7,547 bases of DNA from Candidatus Gastranaerophilales bacterium (lineage in GTDB: Bacteria > Cyanobacteriota > Vampirovibrionia > Gastranaerophilales > Gastranaerophilaceae), in contig CAAGGG010000066.1 of NCBI GenBank assembly GCA_900769355.1, positions 1 to 7,547 on the forward strand, read 5' to 3'. The notes beneath the pieces are model-generated. The model ran no database searches and was not told where the DNA came from. It worked only from the letters and a program-made list of their open reading frames with translations. Shown here piece after piece: positions 1-5,759 of the stretch (its first letter is position 1; the number at the start of each line of letters is the position of its first letter). The position numbers were made by a program, and so were the translations under genes.

Positions 1-468
1 GCTATAAAAAAGGCATTAAGAAATCCTTTATATGTTGATAAGGCTGAACTTTTTTATTATATGGCTTTGTGCTATGAAATATTAGAAAATAAATCTAAGG
101 TGCTAAAATGCTATAAAGAAGCAAGTAAAAGAGATTTAAAATATATTATTAACCTAGCTAGTTTTAAAAGGCAAAATAATGATAAAGATGGAGCATTAAA
201 AGACCTAAAATTTGCATTAGAAAATACAAGTGATGCTCATCTTGTTGAAAGTATTAATTCTGCTATTAAAGATGTTGAAAAAAGTATTGAGTTTGATAAA
301 GATATTAAAAGGTGGGACAAATTAACAAGATTTTTTTGGCTAGATATGATAGAATTGTGGCTTTCTTTTCTGCCTGTAATATTCTATGGTTTTCTATTCA
401 TAATTATTACTCTGTTGTTGATTGCAATTCCTATCGCCTTGATTTATTTTGCAATTAAATCATTTTAA
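1..468 (+). CDS. TPR-like protein with C-terminal membrane segment (5' end outside window)
   Basis: The frame is open from the first base, so the gene starts upstream; 155 codons and the stop are visible. The ATG at 61 is probably internal, because the 20 codons before it continue the same helical pattern. The visible N-terminal part (codons 1 to about 95) looks like tetratricopeptide-type helix pairs: KAELFYYMALCYEILENKSK, then KVLKCYKEASKRD, then DGALKDLKFALE. Lys, Asp and Glu are abundant. Codons about 119-151 form a hydrophobic stretch (FLFIIITLLLIAIPIALIYF) ending five residues before the C terminus. This suggests a membrane-anchored protein with its TPR part on one face, probably cytoplasmic. 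TPR domains bind proteins, but no partner can be named. The gene converges on surE with a 3-bp gap that leaves no room for a separate terminator. Reading frame and membrane segment are certain; the TPR assignment is by pattern only. Confidence 0.72.
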   Translation, partial: AIKKALRNPLYVDKAELFYYMALCYEILENKSKVLKCYKEASKRDLKYIINLASFKRQNNDKDGALKDLKFALENTSDAHLVESINSAIKDVEKSIEFDKDIKRWDKLTRFFWLDMIELWLSFLPVIFYGFLFIIITLLLIAIPIALIYFAIKSF

Positions 469-471
469 TCA

Positions 472-1266
472 TTACGCAAACCAGTTACAAGAATCACCCT
501 TGCACAAGATGTTTTCAAGATTTGTCATGACATCTTCCTTTGTCATCTCGTAAGTTACAGGTGTAATTGAAATCATGTTATTTTTAACCGCTGCAATATC
601 AGTGTTTGATCCTACAGGCTCGTTAATAAGTTCTCCGGCAAGCCAGTAATAAACTTTTCCACGTGGGTCAATACGCTTTTCATAGTTATCCGTAAACATT
701 CTACGCCCAAGCTCTGTTATCGCAACGCCAGCAATGTCTTCTTCATCTAACGCCGGAATATTTACATTCAAAATACTTTTCTTAGGGAACGTAAATTCCT
801 TCAATTTTGGTAAAAGTAAATTGGCAAACTTAGCCGAATATTTAAACTTTTCATATTCATAATGCATAGAAGCCAAAGAAATTGCAATACTCGGAATGCC
901 AAGCATAGCCCCTTCCATAGCACAACTAACTGTGCCTGAATACAAAATATCAGCTCCAAGGTTTGGACCATGGTTAATTCCGGAAATAACAACATCAGGC
1001 TGCTCTTTGTCACTCAAAATTGCACTAACACCAATCTTTACGCAATCGCCTGGGGTTCCTGTCGTAACCCAAGCACGTTTTACCCCGTGATATGCTTCAA
1101 CTTCCTCTACCCTCAAAGGTGTATGCATAGTCAAAGAATGCCCGGCTGCACTTCGCTCTCTATCAGGTGCTATTACATAAACCTCATGTTCTTCTGCAAG
1201 TGCCTCAGCCAAACATCTAATTCCATTTGAAGCTATCCCATCATCATTTGAAACTAATATTTTCAT
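472..1266 (-). CDS. surE: 5'/3'-nucleotidase SurE (survival protein)
   Basis: SurE is a metal-dependent cytoplasmic phosphatase that removes phosphate from 5'- and 3'-nucleoside monophosphates and, in some species, short polyphosphate. The 264-aa length is normal for the family. The N terminus carries the hallmark ILVSNDDGI, with D8 and D9 as metal ligands. It is followed by APDRERSAAGHSLT (S39, third ligand position) and VISGINHGPNLGADILYSGT (N98, fourth ligand position). The later SILNVNIP and ITELGRRMF segments are also typical. The ATG start is supported by GAGGAG eight bases upstream (1275-1280, minus strand). An AT-rich stretch with TATTAT at 1295-1300 could be its -10, but no convincing -35 is seen. 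The gene stands alone, facing away from the repeat-rich gap. SurE is more usual in Gram-negative and cyanobacterial lineages than in Firmicutes, which weakly informs the organism guess. Confidence 0.96.
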   Translation of the reverse strand: MKILVSNDDGIASNGIRCLAEALAEEHEVYVIAPDRERSAAGHSLTMHTPLRVEEVEAYHGVKRAWVTTGTPGDCVKIGVSAILSDKEQPDVVISGINHGPNLGADILYSGTVSCAMEGAMLGIPSIAISLASMHYEYEKFKYSAKFANLLLPKLKEFTFPKKSILNVNIPALDEEDIAGVAITELGRRMFTDNYEKRIDPRGKVYYWLAGELINEPVGSNTDIAAVKNNMISITPVTYEMTKEDVMTNLENILCKGDSCNWFA

Positions 1267-1366
1267 TAAAAAATCTCCTCAACCCTATAATACTATAATA
1301 TTTTAAAGAATAATTGAATTGGATAGCAGAATATTAAGTTATGTAACAATATGTTATAAATATGCC

Positions 1367-1533
1367 TTAGGTATGTCAATTTTATATATCAAAAATTGTT
1401 TATATATATGACACGAGGAAAGCATAAAACGAGGAATCAAAAAACGTTTTATTGCACACTACACTTCACACTATTACGAGGAATTATTCAAAGAATTCCA
1501 ACGCCATTTCCAAAAGAAATGGCGTTTTTTTTT
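1367..1533 (+). ncRNA. Candidate small RNA with three ACGAGGAA motifs and an intrinsic terminator
   Basis: A strong plus-strand terminator (1500-1533) has no plus-strand gene before it, so something short is probably transcribed here. An extended -10-like TGTTATAAA lies at 1352-1360, giving an estimated start near 1367; no good -35 was found. The transcript would begin with an AT-rich imperfect hairpin (TGTCA at 1374-1378 pairing with TGACA at 1409-1413, plus inner TATATA pairs). It would then carry three exact copies of ACGAGGAA (1413-1420, 1429-1436, 1476-1483) before the terminator stem. No open frame fits: the ATG at 1373 gives 12 codons, and the ATG at 1408 lacks a ribosome binding site and runs through the terminator. 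The GAGGA motifs resemble CsrA/RsmA-binding or Shine-Dalgarno-like sites, but no CsrA gene is visible. The 5' end and function are inferred. Confidence 0.35.
1500..1533 (+). terminator. Rho-independent terminator
   Basis: A perfect 11-bp stem (AACGCCATTTC at 1500-1510 with GAAATGGCGTT at 1516-1526) closes a 5-nt loop and runs into nine T residues (1525-1533). The T tract exists only on the plus strand, so termination is rightward. surE is transcribed leftward from 1266, so this terminator belongs to none of the recognised genes. Confidence 0.85.
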
Positions 1534-1536
1534 GAG

Positions 1537-1671
1537 CGTGCCGCTCAACCCGCCCATTGGGAAATTTGTATAACTTTATAGGCTATGGACGCACGTAGCC
1601 ATTCGGTCTTATGACATAGTTTTTTCAAACAACCATTCACAAAACGTGCCGCTCAACCCGCCAATTGGGAA
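1537..1671. repeat. Pair of 27-bp direct repeats, 26/27 identical
   Basis: The copies lie at 1537-1563 and 1645-1671, start to start 108 bp. Both begin CGTGCCGCTCAACCCGCC and end ATTGGGAA; the only difference is C versus A at the 19th base. The first copy also forms a perfect hairpin with its left flank (TTGAGCG, TGC loop, CGCTCAA). Between the copies lies a second imperfect hairpin, GGCTATG (1581-1587) with CGTAGCC (1594-1600, one G:T pair). Both copies are followed within about 25 bp by AGGCTAT, so the repeat unit may once have been longer. Confidence 0.88.
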
Positions 1672-1777
1672 TAAAGGCTATTCCTTTCAATTTACTTGTA
1701 TTATACAATAAATAAGCTGGATTCTTTCGGCTCAGTAGAACTTCATGTCTTGAAATTGCTTCTCGCTCGTAACTGTC

Positions 1778-1804
1778 ATTCATATTGCTGTCGCAGATAT
1801 GAAT
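1778..1804. repeat. Hairpin-forming inverted repeat
   Basis: ATTCATAT (1778-1785) pairs perfectly with ATATGAAT (1797-1804). Inside, TGC pairs with GCA around a TGTC loop, with one bulged G. That gives an 11-bp stem. No T tract follows on either strand, so it is not an obvious terminator. Confidence 0.6.
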
Positions 1805-1879
1805 TTCGTTCCTCGCTCCCTGAGTTAGCCACTCGTTCGTAATTTCGCAATGCCGACCTACTAACTGTCATCAATCGTC

Positions 1880-1941
1880 ATTCTGAAAGCTTAGAAAAAT
1901 AATGCGAGTACCGAGCATTAATTTTTCTTGCTATTCAGAAT
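1880..1941. repeat. Long imperfect inverted repeat (~26-bp arms)
   Basis: The left arm 1880-1905 starts ATTCTGAA and ends AATGC. It matches the reverse complement of the right arm 1915-1941 (starting GCATTAA, ending TTCAGAAT) at about 23 of 27 aligned positions with two single-base gaps. The loop is 9 nt. The outer CGTCATTCTGA and CAGAATCTC words resemble ends of a widespread class of bacterial intergenic palindromes. A MITE-like or REP-like remnant is likely. Confidence 0.75.
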
Positions 1942-1959
1942 CTCTTATTAAACAAAACA

Positions 1960-1982
1960 GACTCCGGATCGGAGTCCGGAGT
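1960..1982. repeat. Nested, mutually exclusive GC-rich hairpins
   Basis: GACTCCG (1960-1966) pairs perfectly with CGGAGTC (1970-1976) around a 3-nt loop. Most of the same left arm, ACTCCGG (1961-1967), can instead pair perfectly with CCGGAGT (1976-1982) around an 8-nt loop. The two structures compete for one arm. The segment is followed by TGACAGTTTCG, with no terminator-like T tract. Confidence 0.7.
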
Positions 1983-2073
1983 GACAGTTTCGTTACAAAT
2001 GTTTTTCATAGATAGTCGCTATTCGCGTCATTTTGAGCGACAGTATCCCACAAGGGCACCCTGCCTCGTACGA

Positions 2074-2099
2074 CTCTTTACTTGCGCCAAAGTGGAGAG
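2074..2099. repeat. Short hairpin downstream of the 46-aa frame
   Basis: CTCTTTACTT (2074-2083) and AAGTGGAGAG (2090-2099) form a 10-bp stem with two wobble pairs (written for the plus strand) around GCGCCA. Read on the minus strand it lies 20 bp beyond the stop of the 46-codon frame. It lacks a T tract there, so it is at best a weak transcript end. Confidence 0.5.
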
Positions 2100-2118
2100 A
2101 GATAAAAACTTTTTAAAC

Positions 2119-2259
2119 CTATTTCATAACCAACGCATAAATTTCAGCAAGTTTGCCGGTTTTGCGATCCTTAAACTTTATCTCTTTTTGAGTACTACTT
2201 GGTGCAAACTCAGACTTTTGGTAATTAATCAAATACTTCATAAATTCAGGACTAAACAT
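2119..2259 (-). CDS. Hypothetical 46-aa protein
   Basis: A short minus-strand frame runs from ATG (2257-2259) to TAG (2119-2121). It is preceded by AAAGGAG (2264-2270), with a rather short 4-nt spacer to the ATG. The product begins MFSPEFMKYLINYQKSEF and ends TGKLAEIYALVMK. It is soluble-looking and basic, with no signal peptide, membrane segment or cysteine. I do not recognise the family. The Shine-Dalgarno sequence and the sensible amino-acid composition (codons rich in A and T, few rare residues) favour a real gene. The repeat-rich surroundings and the short length leave open a remnant of a larger gene. Upstream lie two copies of TAGTGTAG (minus strand, 2273-2280 and 2289-2296) and TATAAG at 2299-2304 as a possible -10 without a clear -35. 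Confidence 0.5.
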   Translation of the reverse strand: MFSPEFMKYLINYQKSEFAPSSTQKEIKFKDRKTGKLAEIYALVMK

Positions 2260-2349
2260 ACTACTCCTTTGGCTACACTAAAATTTCCCTACACTACACT
2301 TATATAAAAACACAAAATCTAAATTTATTGCCTATTTTTTCATAAATTA

Positions 2350-2377
2350 TTTACAATAGTTAATGAGATGCTATAAT
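2350..2377 (+). promoter_or_regulatory. Sigma70-type promoter of sdaAB-sdaAA
   Basis: TTTACA (2350-2355) and a consensus TATAAT (2372-2377) are separated by 16 bp. The expected start near 2384 leaves a leader of about 18 nt containing AGGAG (2390-2394), seven bases before the sdaAB ATG. A leader this short argues against a riboswitch or attenuator for this operon. Confidence 0.75.
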
Positions 2378-2401
2378 ATTGCTAATCATAGGAGATTTTA
2401 A

Positions 2402-3070
2402 ATGCACCAAGCATCAATTATAGATATAATTTCGCCGATTATGGCAGGTCCTTCAAGTTCTCACACGGCAGGTGCTGTCAGATTGGGACTTTTGGCAAAA
2501 AATATTTACAAAACTAAACCTAAAAAGATAACTTTTAAACTCTATAACTCATACGCTCTTACAGGCAAAGGTCATGGTACTGATAAAGGGTTGCTTGCCG
2601 GAATTTTGGGTTTTTCTGTTGCAGATGAAAGAATTAAACACGTCTTTGATACTCCGGAAGCAAAAGAAATTAATTACAAATTTGAATTTTTACAGGATTT
2701 TAATCGTCACCCAAATGCTGTTGATTTTATTTTTGAAGGCGATTTGAACATGACAATTTCCGGAAATTCGATTGGCGCAGGCGAAATTGAGATTACAAAT
2801 ATAAACAACTTCTCTGTCAAATTAAACGGTAAATATAACACGCTGTTGCTTGTTTATGACGATATCCCTGGGGTAATCTCAACAGTTACGAAACTTATAC
2901 AAGAGGACAATGTAAATATTGCCTCATTGCATTGTGACAGAAGCGGGAAAGGTCGTGATGCTTCAATGTGTATTTGTGTTGATGGAGAACTTTCAAAACA
3001 TTGTACAGATGCAGTTAATGAACTTAAAAATACGTACATTGTAAGATATATTGAAAAATTGGAAAACTAA
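2402..3070 (+). CDS. sdaAB: L-serine dehydratase, iron-sulfur-dependent, beta subunit
   Basis: This is one half of the two-subunit [4Fe-4S] L-serine ammonia-lyase, which converts L-serine to pyruvate and ammonium in the cytoplasm. The 222-aa chain is normal for a separate beta subunit. Residues 10-24 contain ISPIMAGPSSSHTAG, the conserved serine/phosphate-loop-like motif of the domain. Residues 53-70 hold the conserved LTGKGHGTDKGLLAGILG. Residues about 147-220 form an ACT domain (LLLVYDDIPGVISTVTKLI onward), typical of amino-acid-responsive regulation or dimerisation in this family. AGGAG seven bases before the ATG fixes the start. It is the first gene of a two-gene operon, with its stop 1 bp before the alpha-subunit ATG, so the subunits are co-expressed. 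Beta-then-alpha order is common in Firmicutes-type operons. Confidence 0.94.
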   Translation: MHQASIIDIISPIMAGPSSSHTAGAVRLGLLAKNIYKTKPKKITFKLYNSYALTGKGHGTDKGLLAGILGFSVADERIKHVFDTPEAKEINYKFEFLQDFNRHPNAVDFIFEGDLNMTISGNSIGAGEIEITNINNFSVKLNGKYNTLLLVYDDIPGVISTVTKLIQEDNVNIASLHCDRSGKGRDASMCICVDGELSKHCTDAVNELKNTYIVRYIEKLEN

Positions 3071-3071
3071 C

Positions 3072-3950
3072 ATGGAAAATATAATTTCAACTTTTGAACA
3101 ATTAAATAATACGTGCAAAGAGAATGAAAAGGCTATTTTCGAAGTAGCCCTTGAAAATGAAGCCGCACAAGGCGAAAATTCAGAATATAAAGTTCGATTG
3201 CAAGCCAAAAGAAGTCTTGATGCAATGAAAGCGGCTATTAAGATAGGTTTGAATTCTACTGAAAAATCACCAAGCGGGTTGACAGGCTTTGATTGCTACA
3301 AGTTGCAAAAATCAAAAGCAGATACTATTTTAGGTAAAACTGCGATAAAAATAATGACTTATGCGCTTGCAACGAGTGAACAAAACCTGAGAATGGGTAC
3401 GATTGTTGCTTGCCCGACAGCAGGTTCTTGCGGAATTGTTCCAGCGTCTCTAATTGCATTTGCAGAAGATTTTCAAATTAAAGAAGATGACCAAATAAAT
3501 GCACTGATTACAGCTGGAGAAGTCGGGCGACTTGTCGCAAACAAAATGGCTCTTGTAGGGGCAGTTGGCGGTTGTCAGGCAGAATGTGGGGTTGCTGCGG
3601 CAATGGCATCTGCGGCGGTTACACAAATGCGCGGCGGAACAACAAGCCAAATCTTAAACGCGGTAGCACTTGCATTAAAAAATATTTTAGGTTTAACTTG
3701 CGATCCTGTTTGTGGTTTAGTGGAAATTCCTTGTGTGAAACGAAACCCGTTTTTGGCAATCCACGCGGTTACTTCATCTGAACTTGCGATGGCAGGGATT
3801 AAATCTGTAATTCCACTAGATGAAGTTGTTGACGCCATGGCTCAAACAGGTCAATTAATGTCACCTCTTTTAAAAGAGAGTTCTCAAGGCGGACTTGCAA
3901 AAACCAAAACAGCAATTAGGTTGGAAGAAGATATTTTAAAGAAATTCTGA
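3072..3950 (+). CDS. sdaAA: L-serine dehydratase, iron-sulfur-dependent, alpha subunit
   Basis: The catalytic, cluster-binding half of serine dehydratase, 292 aa from the ATG at 3072. Residues 114-122 read CPTAGSCGI, followed by GGCQAECGVAAAMASAA (166-182) and CDPVCGLVEIPC (210-221). C168, C210 and C221 are spaced 42 and 11 residues apart. That is the spacing I recall for the three cluster-ligating cysteines of the Legionella enzyme (C343, C385, C396), so the cluster site looks intact. KSPSGLTGFD (65-74) is also conserved. A frame extension to a TTG at 3051 would overlap sdaAB by 20 bp and adds nothing conserved, so the ATG one base after the sdaAB stop is preferred. The GGA at 3060-3062 is a weak ribosome site, consistent with translational coupling. 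No terminator is evident after the stop. Confidence 0.96.
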   Translation: MENIISTFEQLNNTCKENEKAIFEVALENEAAQGENSEYKVRLQAKRSLDAMKAAIKIGLNSTEKSPSGLTGFDCYKLQKSKADTILGKTAIKIMTYALATSEQNLRMGTIVACPTAGSCGIVPASLIAFAEDFQIKEDDQINALITAGEVGRLVANKMALVGAVGGCQAECGVAAAMASAAVTQMRGGTTSQILNAVALALKNILGLTCDPVCGLVEIPCVKRNPFLAIHAVTSSELAMAGIKSVIPLDEVVDAMAQTGQLMSPLLKESSQGGLAKTKTAIRLEEDILKKF

Positions 3951-4121
3951 TATAAAATTTTGACTGTCTACAAATTCCAAGAGTAATATTCTGTGAAATA
4001 TGACAGGAGTATAATTAAATATATTAACTTTTGTAACGAATTTGGTTAAATAAAGCAATTTTGTGGAAATTATATCCTTAGTATATATATAAGAGATAGT
4101 ATAAAATCTAAGGAGATAATT

Positions 4122-4331
4122 ATGACATACCAAGGTCGCATAGGTGCAATTGGCACAGAACCACATTCAACAAGTAAACTAAATTATACAACTGAATTGA
4201 AAAAGTTTAAACCGGAACTTGGCGGTTTACTTAGTGGCATTGGTTCATTGGTAAATAATTTACCGAAAAATTTTAATAGTGCATTTACTGTTGGGCAAGG
4301 TGCAAACGTTCAAGGGGCGTTTGGAGATTAA
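4122..4331 (+). CDS. Hypothetical 69-aa protein
   Basis: An ATG with a strong Shine-Dalgarno (AAGGAG, 4110-4115, six bases before the start) opens a 69-codon frame. The product starts MTYQGRIGAIGTEPH and has a Lys-rich middle (TELKKFKPELGGLLSGIG). It ends in a Gly/Asn/Gln-rich tail, TVGQGANVQGAFGD. There is no signal peptide, membrane segment or cysteine. I do not recognise the family. It sits alone between sdaAA (171 bp upstream) and coaX (57 bp downstream), all on the plus strand. The 171-bp upstream gap contains promoter-like elements: TATAAT at 4010-4015 with no clear -35, and TTGTGG (4061-4066) 17 bp before TATATA (4084-4089). It may therefore have its own transcript, possibly continuing into coaX. 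The ribosome binding site makes a real gene likely. Confidence 0.7.
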   Translation: MTYQGRIGAIGTEPHSTSKLNYTTELKKFKPELGGLLSGIGSLVNNLPKNFNSAFTVGQGANVQGAFGD

Positions 4332-4358
4332 GCCTTTGCAATTCGAAATTTTTGATGT

Positions 4359-4388
4359 AAACTAATTTTCAGGAATGAGGATTAGTTT
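4359..4388 (+). promoter_or_regulatory. Inverted repeat enclosing the coaX ribosome binding site
   Basis: AAACTAAT (4359-4366) and ATTAGTTT (4381-4388) are perfect reverse complements. They enclose a 14-nt loop that carries AGGAATGAGG, including the SD-like GAGG (4377-4380). The right arm ends directly at the coaX ATG. In RNA the SD would be displayed in the loop with the start codon at the stem base. The stem is AU-rich and weak, so a regulatory role is only a suggestion. Confidence 0.35.
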
Positions 4389-5162
4389 ATGTTGCTTACC
4401 GCAGATATTGGAAATACAAGTATTACCCTAGGGTTATTTGATAATGATGCCCTTGTAGAAGAGTATAGATTGGCTTCAGACAAGGATTTGTCTTTAGAAG
4501 AATATGAAGTTCTTTTGAAGTCTTTGTTTAAAGAATATAAAATTGATGGCTGTATTATTTCGTCAGTTGTAGAAGAATTAACTAAAAAATTCAAAAAAGC
4601 AGTAGACAATGTGTTTAAACTGGATTCTCTTGTTTTGACAACGAAAATCAATACGGGGGTAAAAATCTGCCTTGACAATCCTAAAGAAGCCGGAGCTGAT
4701 AGGATTGCAAATGCTGCCGGTGCTTATGTTTTGTACAACTACCCAGTTATTGTAATTGATTTTGGTACGGCAACCACTTTTGATATTGTAAACGATAAAG
4801 GCGAGTTTGTCGGCGGAATTATTGCTCCAGGGGTTAATTTACAAGTTAAAGCCTTGAATAAATTTACCTCAAAACTTCCTAGAATAGAAATCACACCATC
4901 AAGTGCTGCAATTGGGCATAACACAAATGACGCAATCCTTTCAGGTATTTTAAGAGGAACAGCCGCAATGATTGACGGACTTGTTGAACAGTGCGAAAAA
5001 GAACTAGGACAAAAAGCTGTAATAGTCGCAACAGGCGGTTATTCTGGACTTATTTCAACTTATTTAAAAAGACAATTTGATTTTATAAATCCGACTCTAA
5101 CCCTTGAAGGGCTTCGTTATTTGTATCAAATAAACAAACTAGATGTTGTAAGTAAATTGTAA
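4389..5162 (+). CDS. coaX: Type III pantothenate kinase
   Basis: It catalyses the first step of coenzyme A synthesis, ATP-dependent phosphorylation of pantothenate to 4'-phosphopantothenate, in the cytoplasm. The 257-aa length is standard. The ASKHA-fold motifs are in order: DIGNTSITLGLF (6-17, phosphate-binding loop), AGADRIANAAGAY (101-113, with D104 of GADR in the catalytic-base position), VIDFGTATTFDIV (122-134, second phosphate loop), GGIIAPGV (142-149), ATGGYSG (214-220) and the C-terminal PTLTLEGLRYLY. Type III kinases use monovalent cations such as K+ or NH4+ and resist CoA feedback inhibition. The ATG follows GAGG with an 8-nt spacer, inside an inverted repeat. The 69-aa frame is 57 bp upstream, and the 3' end overlaps the convergent rex gene by 24 bp, so the two transcripts have complementary ends. 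Confidence 0.96.
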   Translation: MLLTADIGNTSITLGLFDNDALVEEYRLASDKDLSLEEYEVLLKSLFKEYKIDGCIISSVVEELTKKFKKAVDNVFKLDSLVLTTKINTGVKICLDNPKEAGADRIANAAGAYVLYNYPVIVIDFGTATTFDIVNDKGEFVGGIIAPGVNLQVKALNKFTSKLPRIEITPSSAAIGHNTNDAILSGILRGTAAMIDGLVEQCEKELGQKAVIVATGGYSGLISTYLKRQFDFINPTLTLEGLRYLYQINKLDVVSKL

Positions 5163-5753
5163 AAAATTACCCATAAGATTTTCGTTCCAAACTTGAACGT
5201 CTTGTGGAACAGATAACACAACCGGGGCAAAATTCCAGATATATTTGATGTTTGATTTAACTAAAAAATCAGCAGTAGACTGTGCAAACTGTCTTGGCAC
5301 CGTCAAAATAGCGATGTCCGCTTCGTCGTTTTGCGCGATTTTAGGTAATTTTTCAATGCTTTCGATTTTCATACCGTTAACAACTTTTCCAACTTTTTTA
5401 GGGTCATTATCAAAAAGTGAAAGAATGTTCAAACCGTAGTCTGAAAAATTTCCATAGTTTGCAATTGCGGTTCCTAAATTCCCAGCTCCAATGATAAAAG
5501 CTTTTTTAGTTTTTTTAAATCCCAGAGTTTTTTCAATCGCAAGTTTTAATTCTTTAACAGCATACCCGACTCTACTTTTGCCAGAATTGTCAAGATAATT
5601 CAAGTCTTTTCTCACTTGCGAATCATCGGTGTTCAAAAGTTGTGCAATTTGTTTGCTTGAAATAAAATCTTCTTTATTATTGATAAAATCAAATAATATG
5701 CAATGGTAAAGAGTCAATCTGTTGATTACTTTGTCCGGAATTTTTTTGTTCAT
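5139..5753 (-). CDS. rex: Redox-sensing transcriptional repressor Rex
   Basis: Rex is a homodimeric repressor that releases DNA when NADH binds, linking fermentation and respiration genes to the NADH/NAD+ ratio. The 204-aa chain fits the family (about 205-215). Residues 1-78 are the winged helix-turn-helix domain, with SSKQIAQLLNTDDSQVRKDL (32-51) as the DNA-reading region and the characteristic GKSRVGYAVKEL after it. Residues about 84-200 are the Rossmann domain: FIIGAGNLGTAIANY with the GxGxxG loop at 89-94, then LFDNDPKKVG, where D115 is the likely ribose contact, and WNFAPVVL near the end. The ATG at 5753 is chosen. A TTG six codons upstream (5771) would add CYNLT and overlap the promoter. 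No Shine-Dalgarno precedes the ATG, and TATAAT ends only six bases before it, so the message may be leaderless. It is divergent from rpsB and convergent with coaX. Confidence 0.94.
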   Translation of the reverse strand: MNKKIPDKVINRLTLYHCILFDFINNKEDFISSKQIAQLLNTDDSQVRKDLNYLDNSGKSRVGYAVKELKLAIEKTLGFKKTKKAFIIGAGNLGTAIANYGNFSDYGLNILSLFDNDPKKVGKVVNGMKIESIEKLPKIAQNDEADIAILTVPRQFAQSTADFLVKSNIKYIWNFAPVVLSVPQDVQVWNENLMGNFLQFTYNI

Positions 5754-5759
5754 AGTGAG

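Larger units (their letters stand above)
1534..2118. other. Palindrome- and repeat-rich non-coding stretch
   Basis: About 585 bases without a supportable gene. Compared with the AT-rich gene flanks, this stretch has more CG-containing words (CTCGCTC, ACTCGTTCG, CCGGATCGG) and many short hairpins, listed separately. Two words, CGTCATTCTGA (1876-1886) and CGTCATTTTGA (2026-2036), differ by one base. They recall the CGTCATTCTGA...AGAATCTC family of intergenic palindromes I remember from many bacterial genomes, a resemblance I cannot verify here. No transposase fragment, target-site duplication or tRNA was seen. Remnants of miniature mobile elements are the most likely explanation. Confidence 0.6.

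Noticed and set aside
1396..1581. 61-codon plus-strand frame across the terminator
   Set aside because: It starts at a TTG (or an internal ATG at 1408) without a ribosome site, reads through a perfect terminator stem and T tract, and enters the 27-bp repeat.
1537..1671. Two 27-bp repeats as a minimal CRISPR array
   Set aside because: There are only two copies, the 81-bp spacing is too long for a spacer, the interval holds its own hairpin, and no cas gene is nearby.
1456..2301. Shared 11-mer ACACTACACTT (1456-1466 and 2291-2301)
   Set aside because: Several 11-base coincidences are expected by chance in a window of this size and composition, and the flanks do not align.
1981..2307. 108-codon plus-strand frame starting with GTG
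   Set aside because: It starts inside a hairpin, has no Shine-Dalgarno, contains hairpin repeats and opposes the better supported 46-codon minus-strand frame. Its translation shows no domain-like pattern.
3051..3071. Upstream TTG start for sdaAA
   Set aside because: It lies inside sdaAB coding sequence and adds seven non-conserved residues. The ATG at 3072, directly after the sdaAB stop, gives the usual length.
3951..4121. Terminator or riboswitch between sdaAA and the 69-aa gene
   Set aside because: CTGTC (3964-3968) and GACAG (4002-4006) could pair, but over a 33-nt loop and without a T tract, and no known riboswitch core is seen.
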